A stretch of 64,000 nt of DNA. Source: JBMNMU01 sp050953505 (lineage in GTDB: Bacteria; Bacillota; Clostridia; Peptostreptococcales; Anaerovoracaceae). The notes beneath the pieces were generated by a model. The model did no database searches. It saw only the letters and a list, made by a program, of their open reading frames with translations, and was not told where the DNA came from. This document shows positions 9,069 through 16,784 of this stretch, in pieces. Each line of letters opens with the position of its first letter. Position 1 is the stretch's first letter. The translations under genes were made by a program, and so were the position numbers. The stretch is from assembly GCA_050953505.1 (NCBI GenBank), contig JBMNMU010000001.1, positions 1,054,001 through 1,118,000 on the forward strand, written 5' to 3'.

Positions 9069-10625
9069 ATGAGTAAGGAAGTAAAAGTTGACGTAGCTAT
9101 TATGGGTAGCGGCCTTGCAGGCATGGGCGCTGCATACAAGCTTGCCAATGCCGGTGGACTAAAAATCGCTATATTTGAAAAGTATCCGGCACAGGGAGGA
9201 GCCGTTTCAAACGCGCCTATGTGCTTTTGTTCCACTCCGGATACGCCGGAAGCACAGAAAAGTGCCTATGATGTGTTAAGTAAATTTTCTAACTATGCAG
9301 GAAACATGGGGCTCATCAGTAATCTTGTAAAATATTCTTCAGAGTTTCCGAAAATTTTTCTCGATGAATTAGGTATCGAAACCAATATGGTTGTGGAGCG
9401 TAAGCCAGAGGATTACGGTAAACAACGTGGATACACCAACGGACATGCAAATGGCTTGGATGTAGGAGATATCTATTTCCTTAAAGGGCGTGGTAAAGGC
9501 CATGCTATGGCACTTGCGCTTCTAAGATTGCGTAAGAAGTTAGAAGGGCAGGGCGTAGATTTCTATTTCCAGACGCCTATTAAAGAAATTATTCGTAATG
9601 AAGAGAATGGCAAAGTTACCGGAGCTATTGCTTACGAAAAAGATGGTACCCAAGTCAATATACAGTGCAAAGCACTAATCGTAGCTTCCGGTGGTATCAG
9701 TGGAAATATTGACATGATGAAAGAACTTGGCGTTTTAAAGACCAAGTTTGAGGAAGACTACAAGGATGGCGGATTGGTTATGGTTACATTCCCACATAGC
9801 TGCCAGGACGGTGACGGACAAAATGCTGTTTGGAAAATTGGTGGCAAAAAAACAGGCATCGTCATCAGCGCCCATGCCCAAGTTCCAAATCCGGGCGTTC
9901 GTGTTGGCCCAAATACCCCGTGGCTTGCAGCTAATCAGACAATGTTAATTGCAGATCAGCCTCATTTACGTGTAAATGAAATGGGTAATCGTTTCGTTAA
10001 TGAAGAAATAGCAAATAACCACACTGCAATAACTACTGCCATCATTGAAAACAATCCAAATATGGCCTGTTATATGATTTTCGATGAGGATACTGCGAAA
10101 TCTATGGCTGAAGGTGTAGCCGATGACTACGTCTATTTCATCTTTAGAGGAGCTAAAGTCGAGAATATTCGTGGCCAGATGGATGCAGCCATTGCAAAAG
10201 GCAATAAACATATGTGTCATTTTGATACCATACATGAAGTATGTGAATATATGGGTATCGATGAAGATAATCTGAAAAAGACACTTGAAAAATATAATAA
10301 GGCTGCCGAAACAGGCATAGATGAAGAATTTAAGAAAAATCCAAAATACATAAGACCTGTACGAGAGGAATCGGGACATATTTACTGCTATCGAATTCTC
10401 GCAGGCGGATATAACACCTTAGGTGGCCTTGCCATTGATAAAAATGCAAATGTACTGGATGAATATAATTATCCGATTGAGGGCCTTTATGCAGGCGGCG
10501 ATATGGTAACTGGCAGTATTTATGGAAATCCTCCATCAAATGCAGGAGGAACAGTATATGGTTCTATGCCCACAGGCATGTTAGCCGGCGATTCGGCAGC
10601 GAAATATGTGAAAGGAGAAATTTAA
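9069..10625 (+). CDS. FAD-dependent fumarate reductase-like oxidoreductase
   Basis: A 518-aa flavoprotein of the FAD_binding_2 (fumarate reductase/succinate dehydrogenase flavoprotein-like) family, which reduces activated C=C bonds or oxidises the reverse. The N-terminal dinucleotide fold is VAIMGSGLAGMGAA with the ribose-binding Glu in IFEKYPAQGGA; the closing FAD motif is GLYAGGDMVTGSIYGNPPSN then AGGTVYGSMPTG. No signal peptide, haem motif or FMN-binding domain is present, so it is cytoplasmic and takes electrons from a separate donor. The small ferredoxin two bases downstream is the obvious candidate. The start has GAGAGGAGAAG upstream. Substrate unknown; an enoate or cyclohexenone-type substrate fits the neighbouring PhlG-like hydrolase. 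Confidence 0.8.
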   Translation: MSKEVKVDVAIMGSGLAGMGAAYKLANAGGLKIAIFEKYPAQGGAVSNAPMCFCSTPDTPEAQKSAYDVLSKFSNYAGNMGLISNLVKYSSEFPKIFLDELGIETNMVVERKPEDYGKQRGYTNGHANGLDVGDIYFLKGRGKGHAMALALLRLRKKLEGQGVDFYFQTPIKEIIRNEENGKVTGAIAYEKDGTQVNIQCKALIVASGGISGNIDMMKELGVLKTKFEEDYKDGGLVMVTFPHSCQDGDGQNAVWKIGGKKTGIVISAHAQVPNPGVRVGPNTPWLAANQTMLIADQPHLRVNEMGNRFVNEEIANNHTAITTAIIENNPNMACYMIFDEDTAKSMAEGVADDYVYFIFRGAKVENIRGQMDAAIAKGNKHMCHFDTIHEVCEYMGIDEDNLKKTLEKYNKAAETGIDEEFKKNPKYIRPVREESGHIYCYRILAGGYNTLGGLAIDKNANVLDEYNYPIEGLYAGGDMVTGSIYGNPPSNAGGTVYGSMPTGMLAGDSAAKYVKGEI

Positions 10626-10627
10626 TC

Positions 10628-10822
10628 ATGAGAATAGAAATTAATAATGATTATTGCATTAGATGTGGAATTTGTGAGGATGTGTATCCGGATCTTTTCA
10701 AGAGAAATTATGAGGACCATTGCTTCGATATCTTATTTGATGAAATTCCTTCTGAGTTAGAAGAAAGAGCTAAAGAGTCCGCTGCAGATTGCGCAGTAGC
10801 TGCAATTAAAATTATAAAATAG
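10628..10822 (+). CDS. Small single-cluster 4Fe-4S ferredoxin
   Basis: A 64-residue ferredoxin. Cys10, Cys13 and Cys16 (CIRCGIC) plus Cys55 (DCAVAAI) would bind one [4Fe-4S] cluster; an extra Cys32 is not in a cluster motif. The usual Cys-Pro after the last ligand is Cys-Ala here. The ribosome binding site AAAGGAGA lies inside the end of the flavoprotein gene, and the ATG is 2 nt past its stop, so the two are co-expressed. It probably passes electrons to that flavoprotein. A terminator follows. Confidence 0.88.
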   Translation: MRIEINNDYCIRCGICEDVYPDLFKRNYEDHCFDILFDEIPSELEERAKESAADCAVAAIKIIK

Positions 10823-10835
10823 GAAAGGTACAATA

Positions 10836-10874
10836 AAAATACGGCTGCCATTTGAATATAGCAGTCGTGTTTTT
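10836..10874 (+). terminator. Terminator of the PhlG-like operon
   Basis: Stem ACGGCTGC (10841-10848) / GCAGTCGT (10861-10868) with one G-U pair, extended by an A/T stretch, 12-nt loop, then TTTTT. Confidence 0.8.
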
Positions 10875-10962
10875 ATATAATTAAGCTACTGACTATATAG
10901 AAGTTATCCCTAGAATTTTAGGATATCTAAATACACACTATTTAAAAAGAGGAGCGCTAAAA

Positions 10963-12013
10963 ATGAGAGGATTAGCATTAGCAGGTAAGAATCAAGTTGA
11001 ATGGAGAGAGAAAGAAAAGCCAAAAGCAGGAGAATAATGTAATTTGTCAGCCGGTGGCAGTTTCGCCGTGCACGACAGATGCTCATTGTGTGGAACACTA
11101 TCCTTTTCCTCATATGGAGGGAATCTTTCTTGGACATGAAGCAGTCGGGAGAATTACAGAAGTTGGTCCTTCAGTAAAAAAATTTCAAATAGGAGATGTT
11201 GTAGTGGTTCCTTCAATTACTCCAGAGTGGGATGCTTGGGAGATACAGGATGGATTATCAAAATTTTCTAACGGAAGCGGATATTTATTTACACAAAAAA
11301 AGGATGGTGTATTTGCAGAATATTTTCATGTTAACGATGCTGATCAAAATCTTGCATTATTGCCAAAAAACATGACGCCAATTGAAGGAATCATGGCAGT
11401 AGATATGCTGGCAACAGCATGTGCGGGGATAGAAGAAGCGGGGATACAGTTTGGAGATACAGTCGTAATATTTGGAATCGGACCTGTAGGATTGCTATCT
11501 ATTGTAGCAGCAAAATTAAAAGGAGCAGGAAAGATTATTGCTCTCGGAACCAGAGCAATTTGTACGGAACTGGCAATTCAATATGGAGCAAATGAAGTGA
11601 TTGATTACCGCCAAGATAAGCTGATTGAAAAAATTCTGCAGCTGAACAACAATCGACCAGTTGATATAGTGGTAACAGCAGGGGGTAATTCATCTGTCAT
11701 TTCCCAAGCATTAGAAATTGTAAAGTTTGGTGGAACAGTATCTAACGTAGCAGGCTTTGTGTCAGATACAGAGACGATATTGTCGAATAAAGCGTGGTTT
11801 CTTGGAACGGCAGATAAAACTATTCGTGGAACAATGGTTCCTGGCGGGGGTAGGTATATGGAACGTATGCTGGCTTTAATATCCTCTGGACGTGTTGATG
11901 TAACTCCATTAGCAACGCCTGTACTCTATGGTTTTAATGAAATTCCTCGTGCGTTGGAAATTATGATACATAAACCAATAGATGCAATCAAACCTGTAGT
12001 AATAATTGAATAA
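10963..12013 (+). pseudogene. Frameshifted secondary alcohol dehydrogenase
   Basis: A zinc-dependent medium-chain alcohol dehydrogenase like the clostridial/Thermoanaerobacter NADP isopropanol dehydrogenases. The true start is ATG 10963 (AAGAGGAG upstream), giving MRGLALAGKNQVEWREKEK and reaching a TAA at 11035. The rest of the protein continues in the +1 frame (QPVAVSPCTTDAH, GHEAVG, GIGPVGL) to 12013. One extra base at about 11029-11037 would explain the break. Catalytic zinc residues (Cys in SPCTTD, His in GHEAVG, Asp in VDMLATACAG) and the Rossmann glycines are intact, so the lesion is recent or a sequencing error. An ATG at 10997 opens the second frame but has no ribosome binding site and lacks the conserved N-terminus. 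Confidence 0.8.
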
Positions 12014-12080
12014 AATATATAACAGCAGATTACTGGCAGAGGTGTAGTATGTATAGGGAGGGGGCTTGTCGGAAAGCGTT

Positions 12081-12114
12081 AACTATTCCTAAAATGTATA
12101 TTTAGGGAATAGTT
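12081..12114. repeat. Imperfect hairpin
   Basis: AACTATTCC-TAAA faces TTTAGGGAATAGTT with a single bulge. There is no T-run on either side, so it is not a typical terminator. Confidence 0.5.
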
Positions 12115-12130
12115 GGTAGGGAAATTTATT

Positions 12131-12191
12131 AAAGGGCTTGCATTGCCCCCAAATCTTCTAAAAATACGGGTTTTTACTATGCAAGTCCTTT
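12131..12191 (+). repeat. Long-loop hairpin, possible terminator or decayed element end
   Basis: Arms AAAGGGCTTGCA (12131-12142) and TGCAAGTCCTTT (12180-12191) pair with one G-U; the loop itself holds an AAAAA/TTTTT stem. CTAATTTTT follows, so it could end readthrough from the broken dehydrogenase gene. Confidence 0.45.
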
Positions 12192-12802
12192 CTAATTTTT
12201 AATATTATTATTTATTATTAAATTATATAATTATGCATCTTTCCTAGAATTTGAACGAGCCCAGATTACATATAATGTGTTTTTAGATAATCCTTTTCAA
12301 CTTATCACTTCTTATCATTTTGATATCATTAATTATCTTATTCAAAAAATACTTTCATTTCATAATTTATTTAGCCCTTGAACTTATTTTTTTATAGCCT
12401 CTTATTTTCGAGTAAATTTTTGTACTTCTTCTTATATTAGTCTCCGTCCTCATTTACTAGTCTTAAATCCCTTTTAGATGATTACTACAACAATATTCCT
12501 GTAAAATATCGATCTGATGCTTCAAACCCTTTAATTACAAGGCTTTGAAGCTGGGAGGCTCTAATTTGCGTTTTAAGCGACTTTTTTTGTAATTTGGATA
12601 TTTAGGTATGCTTAATAATTTCTTGTAATGATAACAAACACCTTTTTTATTTAGCAGATAACATTATCTATAATAAACGTTAAACAAATTGAAGAAACTT
12701 TCTTTTGCGAGTCCTATAAAATTGAATTTAACCAAAAAGCGTATTAATTCTTTTTTTAAGCTAGACCATTTTAAGGACAATGATTAGCTCATAAAATTCT
12801 AT

Positions 12803-13105
12803 TTAAATATAAGCAGGAATAGAAATAATTTGGCCTGGATAAATAGTATCAGCCGAAATGTTATTTAGTTTGCAGATTTCATGAACAACTTTTCTGGTAT
12901 CTTGATCCTTGGGGCCGAATTCCTTAGCCAAATTCCACAATGTATCACCAGATTGAATCTGAATCTCAGAATATGTCATTTTAGTAAGACTATCTGCAGT
13001 GTTATTTCCTATTATTGTGCTAGTAAGGCTCATAACAAGTACGATTGCTAAAGCTACAAATAAAGTGAATCTAAATTTTGACTTAATCTTATATTTCCTT
13101 TTCAC
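12803..13105 (-). CDS. LysM protein, YneA-type SOS cell-division inhibitor
   Basis: A 100-aa protein with an N-terminal membrane helix (FTLFVALAIVLVMSLTSTII) and one C-terminal LysM domain (IQSGDTLWNLAKEFG ... LNNISADTIYPGQIISIP). This is the layout of YneA, the SOS-induced division inhibitor of Bacillus. I start at GTG 13105, 8 nt after GGGAGGG; GTG 13108 is possible. An upstream ATG at 13144 falls inside a LexA box and is unlikely. Three LexA-type operators surround its promoter. In Bacillus yneA lies beside lexA; no lexA is in this window. YneA identity is inferred from domains plus regulation. Confidence 0.8.
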   Translation of the reverse strand: MKRKYKIKSKFRFTLFVALAIVLVMSLTSTIIGNNTADSLTKMTYSEIQIQSGDTLWNLAKEFGPKDQDTRKVVHEICKLNNISADTIYPGQIISIPAYI

Positions 13106-13138
13106 CACATGGACCCTCCCTACTCTCTTATGTTCCGT

Positions 13139-13150
13139 GAACACTTGTTC
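13139..13150. promoter_or_regulatory. LexA box 1
   Basis: GAACACTTGTTC, a perfect GAAC-N4-GTTC Firmicutes SOS core, just downstream of the predicted transcription start of the LysM gene. Confidence 0.8.
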
Positions 13151-13158
13151 TTATTAGC

Positions 13159-13187
13159 AATATATCAGAATGTTTGTTCTTTGTAAA
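13159..13187 (-). promoter_or_regulatory. SOS promoter of the LysM gene
   Basis: Minus strand TTTACA (13182-13187), 17-bp spacer, TATATT (13159-13164). The middle LexA box lies wholly within the spacer. Confidence 0.7.
13168..13179. promoter_or_regulatory. LexA box 2
   Basis: GAATGTTTGTTC, one mismatch from GAAC-N4-GTTC, located between the -35 and -10 hexamers. Confidence 0.7.
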
Positions 13188-13196
13188 GCATTATTT

Positions 13197-13208
13197 GAAC
13201 ATTTGTTC
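13197..13208. promoter_or_regulatory. LexA box 3
   Basis: GAACATTTGTTC, a perfect core, upstream of the -35. The three boxes start exactly 29 bp apart. Confidence 0.8.
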
Positions 13209-13359
13209 TTTTGTTTGGAAGAGGATTTTTACTCTTAGGTAGGGATTTCTCGATTAGAAAAGATCATAGTATCAATTGAATAATCAGTTTCTGAATCAAA
13301 AGGGATTACACTAGTGCCAAAAATGTGTTCCCCCTCCCACCCCATATCATATTTGTCCA

Positions 13360-13388
13360 TTGCCGGTATCTATTGTTAAATATATAAT
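13360..13388 (+). promoter_or_regulatory. Promoter of the intact alcohol dehydrogenase
   Basis: TTGCCG (13360-13365), a 17-bp spacer and TATAAT (13383-13388), about 70 nt before the ATG at 13458. Confidence 0.6.
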
Positions 13389-13397
13389 TAACAATAG
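13370..13397. promoter_or_regulatory. Palindromic operator over the -10
   Basis: CTATTGTTAA (13370-13379) and TTAACAATAG (13388-13397) form a perfect 10-8-10 inverted repeat that covers the -10 hexamer, as expected for a repressor site. Half-sites resemble Rex (TTGTTAA / TTAACAA) but the spacer is 8 bp where Rex sites have 4, so the regulator is unassigned. Confidence 0.55.
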
Positions 13398-13457
13398 TAG
13401 CCAGGCGAAAATCGATAATTCTATAAGGTATTAGAAGCTTGTTATAGGAGGATTAAT

Positions 13458-14459
13458 ATGAGAGGTTGGCAATTTACTACTACACACGAACCACTAACAT
13501 TGGTTGAAAAGGAATGTCCTGTAGCAAAAGAAGGATATGTTGTATTGGATGTAATGGCAACAGGCTTATGTCACTCAGATGTAGGTGCATTAGAAGATGA
13601 AGGATGGCTCAGTCTTATAAATAAGCGACCCTGTATCCTTGGGCATGAGTTTGCAGGTGTTATAAGTGAAATTGGCCCTGGAGTTGAAAGGTTTAAAGTT
13701 GGAGATAAAGTTGGTGTTTGTCCTATGTTTGCGTCAGACGGAACTGGCCCAAGTTATGGTAGAGACGGTGGCTATGCTACAAAATCTGCAGTTCCTGCTG
13801 AAATGCTAGTTCCTGTACCAGAGGGAGTAAGCTTTGCAGAAGCAGCAGCGGCAACAGATGCTGGAATGACCTCTTACCACGCTGTAGTTAATATGGGTAA
13901 GGTTGAAGCTGGTATGAAGGTCGGTATGATTGGTATAGGCGGACTAGGGCAAGTTGGCGCCCGTATAGCTGTTCTTAAGGGCTGTGACGTTTATGTTTCA
14001 TCAAGAAATCCCGTGGCTCGTGAAAAGGCACTAGCCTTAGGATGCAAGGAAGCAGTTGAAACTGTAGATCAATTAGCTCAATTTGATCTAGATGTTATTA
14101 TAGATTTTGCAGGTTCAGGGGAAACAACATCTCAGGCCCTGAAAGCTGTCAAAAAACGAGGCCGTGTAGTAGTAGTTGGAATGGCCAGCTTAGAAACCAC
14201 TATCGATATTATGACCCTTATTACAAAACAGGCAGAAATCGTTGGAAGCAATGGCGGTTCAAAAGAAGATATCGCTGAAGTTTATAAACTTATTGCTTCA
14301 GGAGACCTTAAACCTGAAATCATTGAAATCGGTTTTGAAGAAATCGCTGAAGGTCTTGATAAACTAAAAAGTGGTGGAATAAAAGGTAGAATGGTTGCAA
14401 TGATCAAGGATGAAGATAGAATTTCTTCAGCACTACAACCCGACTCAAAGATTGCCTAA
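13458..14459 (+). CDS. Zinc-type alcohol dehydrogenase
   Basis: A 333-aa medium-chain dehydrogenase/reductase. Catalytic zinc ligands are Cys38 (TGLCHSD), His63-Glu64 (LGHEFAG) and probably Asp134; the NAD(P) fold is GIGGLGQVG (159-167). The four-Cys structural zinc lobe found in classical alcohol dehydrogenases is missing: the region around VGVCPMFASDGTGPSYGRDG holds only one Cys. The start has TAGGAGGATT 6 nt upstream. It is a single-gene unit with its own promoter, a palindromic operator and a terminator. Substrate unknown; it is not a close copy of the frameshifted dehydrogenase at 10963. Confidence 0.88.
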   Translation: MRGWQFTTTHEPLTLVEKECPVAKEGYVVLDVMATGLCHSDVGALEDEGWLSLINKRPCILGHEFAGVISEIGPGVERFKVGDKVGVCPMFASDGTGPSYGRDGGYATKSAVPAEMLVPVPEGVSFAEAAAATDAGMTSYHAVVNMGKVEAGMKVGMIGIGGLGQVGARIAVLKGCDVYVSSRNPVAREKALALGCKEAVETVDQLAQFDLDVIIDFAGSGETTSQALKAVKKRGRVVVVGMASLETTIDIMTLITKQAEIVGSNGGSKEDIAEVYKLIASGDLKPEIIEIGFEEIAEGLDKLKSGGIKGRMVAMIKDEDRISSALQPDSKIA

Positions 14460-14477
14460 GCTTAAAGAATTAGATTG

Positions 14478-14516
14478 ATACACCTTGTCATATAAATGAC
14501 GACAAGGTGTATTTTT
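14478..14516 (+). terminator. Terminator after the alcohol dehydrogenase
   Basis: A 12-bp perfect stem ATACACCTTGTC / GACAAGGTGTAT with an 11-nt loop and TTTTT. Confidence 0.88.
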
Positions 14517-14584
14517 ATTAAATAGCTAGCTAATTTATTGGGATTTTTAAATATTATTTTCACATTCTGCCAATAAGCTGTTCG

Positions 14585-15319
14585 TCATCGCTTTGTAAGC
14601 CGATCATAAGCCCTATCCGACCAATCCATAATCCTTTCTCTATTCAAAACCATAACCGCAAATATAATAATTGCTAAAGCGCCTAAAATTACTAGGCCTG
14701 CATAGCTCCCAGTATAGAACATTCTCCCCATCATGATGCTGCCCATTAATGCTGGCGTCCTACCAACCAGTGAAATGGCTAGAAAGGATTTAATCCGAAT
14801 ATCCGATACTCCGGCAGCATAGGCCAAAAGATCCTTGGGTAAGCCAGGTATTAAAAAAATGATAAATAGCAAGGTAAATGCTTTTTTACTGTTTAATAGG
14901 CGAACAAACCTTGAAAACCTTTCTTCCCCAAAAATGATACTCATAGCATCTTTTCCTAATATTCTTGCTAAAGAGAAAGTGATGATGCTACCTATACCCA
15001 CGCCAATCATGGTGTATAAATACCCAAACCAAAAATTAAAGGCGTAGCCTGCTGCAAACTGGAGAGGCTGCCCAGGTATAAAAGAAAGAACAATCTGTAT
15101 AACCTGAAGACCCATATAGATAAAAATGCTAGCCGTCTGATATCGATCCAAAAAATGGTTGATATCATCTAGACTTCGAAAATGTTGAACAACCTCGGGA
15201 TAATATAGGTAAATGAACGCAGGAACCCCTATAACCAGCCCAAGTAAGATTACTAGTTTTATTATAGGAATTACCCTTTTATAAATTGTTGCGGCAGAGC
15301 CATGTTTATTAATTTTCAT
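14585..15319 (-). CDS. TVP38/TMEM64 (VTT domain) membrane protein
   Basis: A 244-aa integral membrane protein of the DedA-related VTT superfamily, whose members move lipids or undecaprenyl phosphate across membranes. About five to six hydrophobic segments are visible; the family core includes FIPGQPLQFAAGYAFNFWFG and the second re-entrant motif LIPGLPKDLLAYAAG with GRTPALMG. I start at ATG 15319 (AGGA upstream); an in-frame TTG at 15337 would add six residues. It lies downstream of ynbB on the same strand, separated by a hairpin at 15336-15374. Confidence 0.85.
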   Translation of the reverse strand: MKINKHGSAATIYKRVIPIIKLVILLGLVIGVPAFIYLYYPEVVQHFRSLDDINHFLDRYQTASIFIYMGLQVIQIVLSFIPGQPLQFAAGYAFNFWFGYLYTMIGVGIGSIITFSLARILGKDAMSIIFGEERFSRFVRLLNSKKAFTLLFIIFLIPGLPKDLLAYAAGVSDIRIKSFLAISLVGRTPALMGSIMMGRMFYTGSYAGLVILGALAIIIFAVMVLNRERIMDWSDRAYDRLTKR

Positions 15320-15335
15320 ACCCAATCCTAATGAC

Positions 15336-15374
15336 AATTCTCTACAGAATCATGAAAAGATTCCGTAGAGAATT
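15336..15374. repeat. Inter-gene hairpin with + strand T-run
   Basis: 16-bp arms AATTCTCTACAGAATC and GATTCCGTAGAGAATT with one mismatch and a 7-nt loop. The T-run follows it in the + direction, opposite to both flanking genes; on the minus strand the hairpin has no U-tract and may act as a processing or partial-termination structure. Confidence 0.6.
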
Positions 15375-15404
15375 TTTGATGTCTTAGTTTTTATACCAAT
15401 TAAT

Positions 15405-16700
15405 TTAGCGATTCTTTAATAGATTTTTGTCATACAAGGCCTGTAAAGCTTTTATGACCCCAAACTTTGAATGTTCATAGGTCAAGCCACCTTGGAAATA
15501 AACTATATAAGGCGGTCTAATAGGTGCATCGGCACTAAGCTCAATGGAGGAGCCTTGTATAAACGCACCAGCAGCCATAATGACTGGATCCTCATAGCCT
15601 GGCATATCCCAAGGGATAGGTGTAACATGTGAGTCAACTGGAGCTGCTGCCTGAATACCTTCGCAGAAGGCAATGACAGCTTCTGGTGAGCCTAGCTTTA
15701 CAGCTTCTATAATATCACTTCGCTTTTCCTCAGGCTTTGGACAAACATCATAACCTAAATTCTCAAAGACCTTAGCACAAAGAATTGCTCCTCTCATTGC
15801 TGCATTTACTGTCTTTGGTGCTAAAAACAATCCCTGCAGCATAGTTCTTGTTTGGCCAAAGGTTAGCCCACATTCGCCACCAAGACCTGGAGCAGTCATA
15901 CGATAGGAAATACTTTCAATTAAATCCTCTCGTCCAACAATATAACCTCCAGTTAAGGCAATGCCACCACCTGGGTTTTTAATTAATGAGCCCGCAGCTA
16001 CATCTGCACCGACCTCTGTCGGTTCTTTCGTATCAAGAAATTCGCCGTAGCAATTATCCACCATACAGATAATATCAGGATTAATAGATTTAACAAATTT
16101 AGCCCATTCTTCAATTTCAGGTATAGTAATAGCCTTCCTCCAGCCGTATCCTGTAGCTCTTTGCAAGCAAACCATTCGAGTTTTTGAAGAAATGGCTTTT
16201 CTTAGGCTTTCATAGTCAATTGATCCATCTTCTTTAAGTTCCACTTGATTATAGGTGATTCCAAAATCCTTTAAGGATCCAGCACCAGAACCTCTAATAC
16301 CAATAACTTCTTCAAGGGTATCATAAGGTCTTCCTGTAGAGTAAATGAGTTCATCCCCAGGTCTTAGAATTCCCGAAAGGGTTAATGTCAGCGCATGGGT
16401 TCCACTTACAATAATTGGCCTTACTAAGGCAGCTTCAGTCTTGAAAACCTTAGCATATACATTTTCTAATGCTTCCCGACCAGCGTCATTGTAGCCGTAG
16501 CCAGTATTCCATCCAAAATGTGTATCTGATATTCTACATTGCTGAAAAACATCTAATACCTTATATTGATTAAATGCCATAATATCTTCTAGTTCTTGAA
16601 AAATATCAGAAACTTGAGCTTCTGCTTCACTTACTATATCCAGTACTTCTTTGTGAATTCCAAATTGTTGGTTTAATAAAGTATATGTATTTATCTGCAT
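15405..16700 (-). CDS. ynbB: YnbB-like PLP enzyme (methionine gamma-lyase family)
   Basis: A 431-aa PLP-dependent protein of the Met_gamma_lyase_2/YnbB family, older name 'aluminium resistance protein'. The Schiff-base lysine is in AGSLIKNPGGG, preceded by the cofactor-binding aspartate in CMVDNCYGEFLDT; FVSGTHAL-like substrate residues appear in IVSGTHALTLTLSGI. Biochemical role is not settled. In Bacillus ynbB lies near miaA-hfq-hflX; here it follows miaA and a tyrosine recombinase, keeping part of that order. Start chosen by TAGGAG 7 nt upstream. Confidence 0.88.
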   Translation of the reverse strand: MQINTYTLLNQQFGIHKEVLDIVSEAEAQVSDIFQELEDIMAFNQYKVLDVFQQCRISDTHFGWNTGYGYNDAGREALENVYAKVFKTEAALVRPIIVSGTHALTLTLSGILRPGDELIYSTGRPYDTLEEVIGIRGSGAGSLKDFGITYNQVELKEDGSIDYESLRKAISSKTRMVCLQRATGYGWRKAITIPEIEEWAKFVKSINPDIICMVDNCYGEFLDTKEPTEVGADVAAGSLIKNPGGGIALTGGYIVGREDLIESISYRMTAPGLGGECGLTFGQTRTMLQGLFLAPKTVNAAMRGAILCAKVFENLGYDVCPKPEEKRSDIIEAVKLGSPEAVIAFCEGIQAAAPVDSHVTPIPWDMPGYEDPVIMAAGAFIQGSSIELSADAPIRPPYIVYFQGGLTYEHSKFGVIKALQALYDKNLLKNR

Positions 16701-16784
16701 GTCTTACTCCTAATTTTACATAATATTATTATTGTTTACCTAATCGGGATTTTTTGCCCTATAAGTATGCTTACTTTTTTCTTA

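Larger units (their letters stand above)
12014..12802. other. 789-bp gene-free, AT-rich region
   Basis: No ORF with a ribosome binding site or recognisable family was found on either strand. It contains two imperfect hairpins near its left end (12081-12114 and 12131-12191, listed separately); the rest, about 12200-12800, is AT-rich with frequent stops. It looks like decayed DNA, but I could not identify a parent gene or insertion sequence. Confidence 0.6.

Noticed and set aside
10997..12013. Alcohol dehydrogenase read as an intact 338-aa gene from ATG 10997
   Set aside because: No ribosome binding site there and the conserved N-terminus lies in the other frame from ATG 10963; a frameshift explains the data better.
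12201..12802. Remnant of a transposase
   Set aside because: One frame reads as protein-like for about 40 residues but with no recognisable family, DDE motif or terminal repeats.
13370..13397. Rex operator
   Set aside because: Half-sites fit but the spacer is 8 bp, not 4, so I list it only as an unassigned palindrome.
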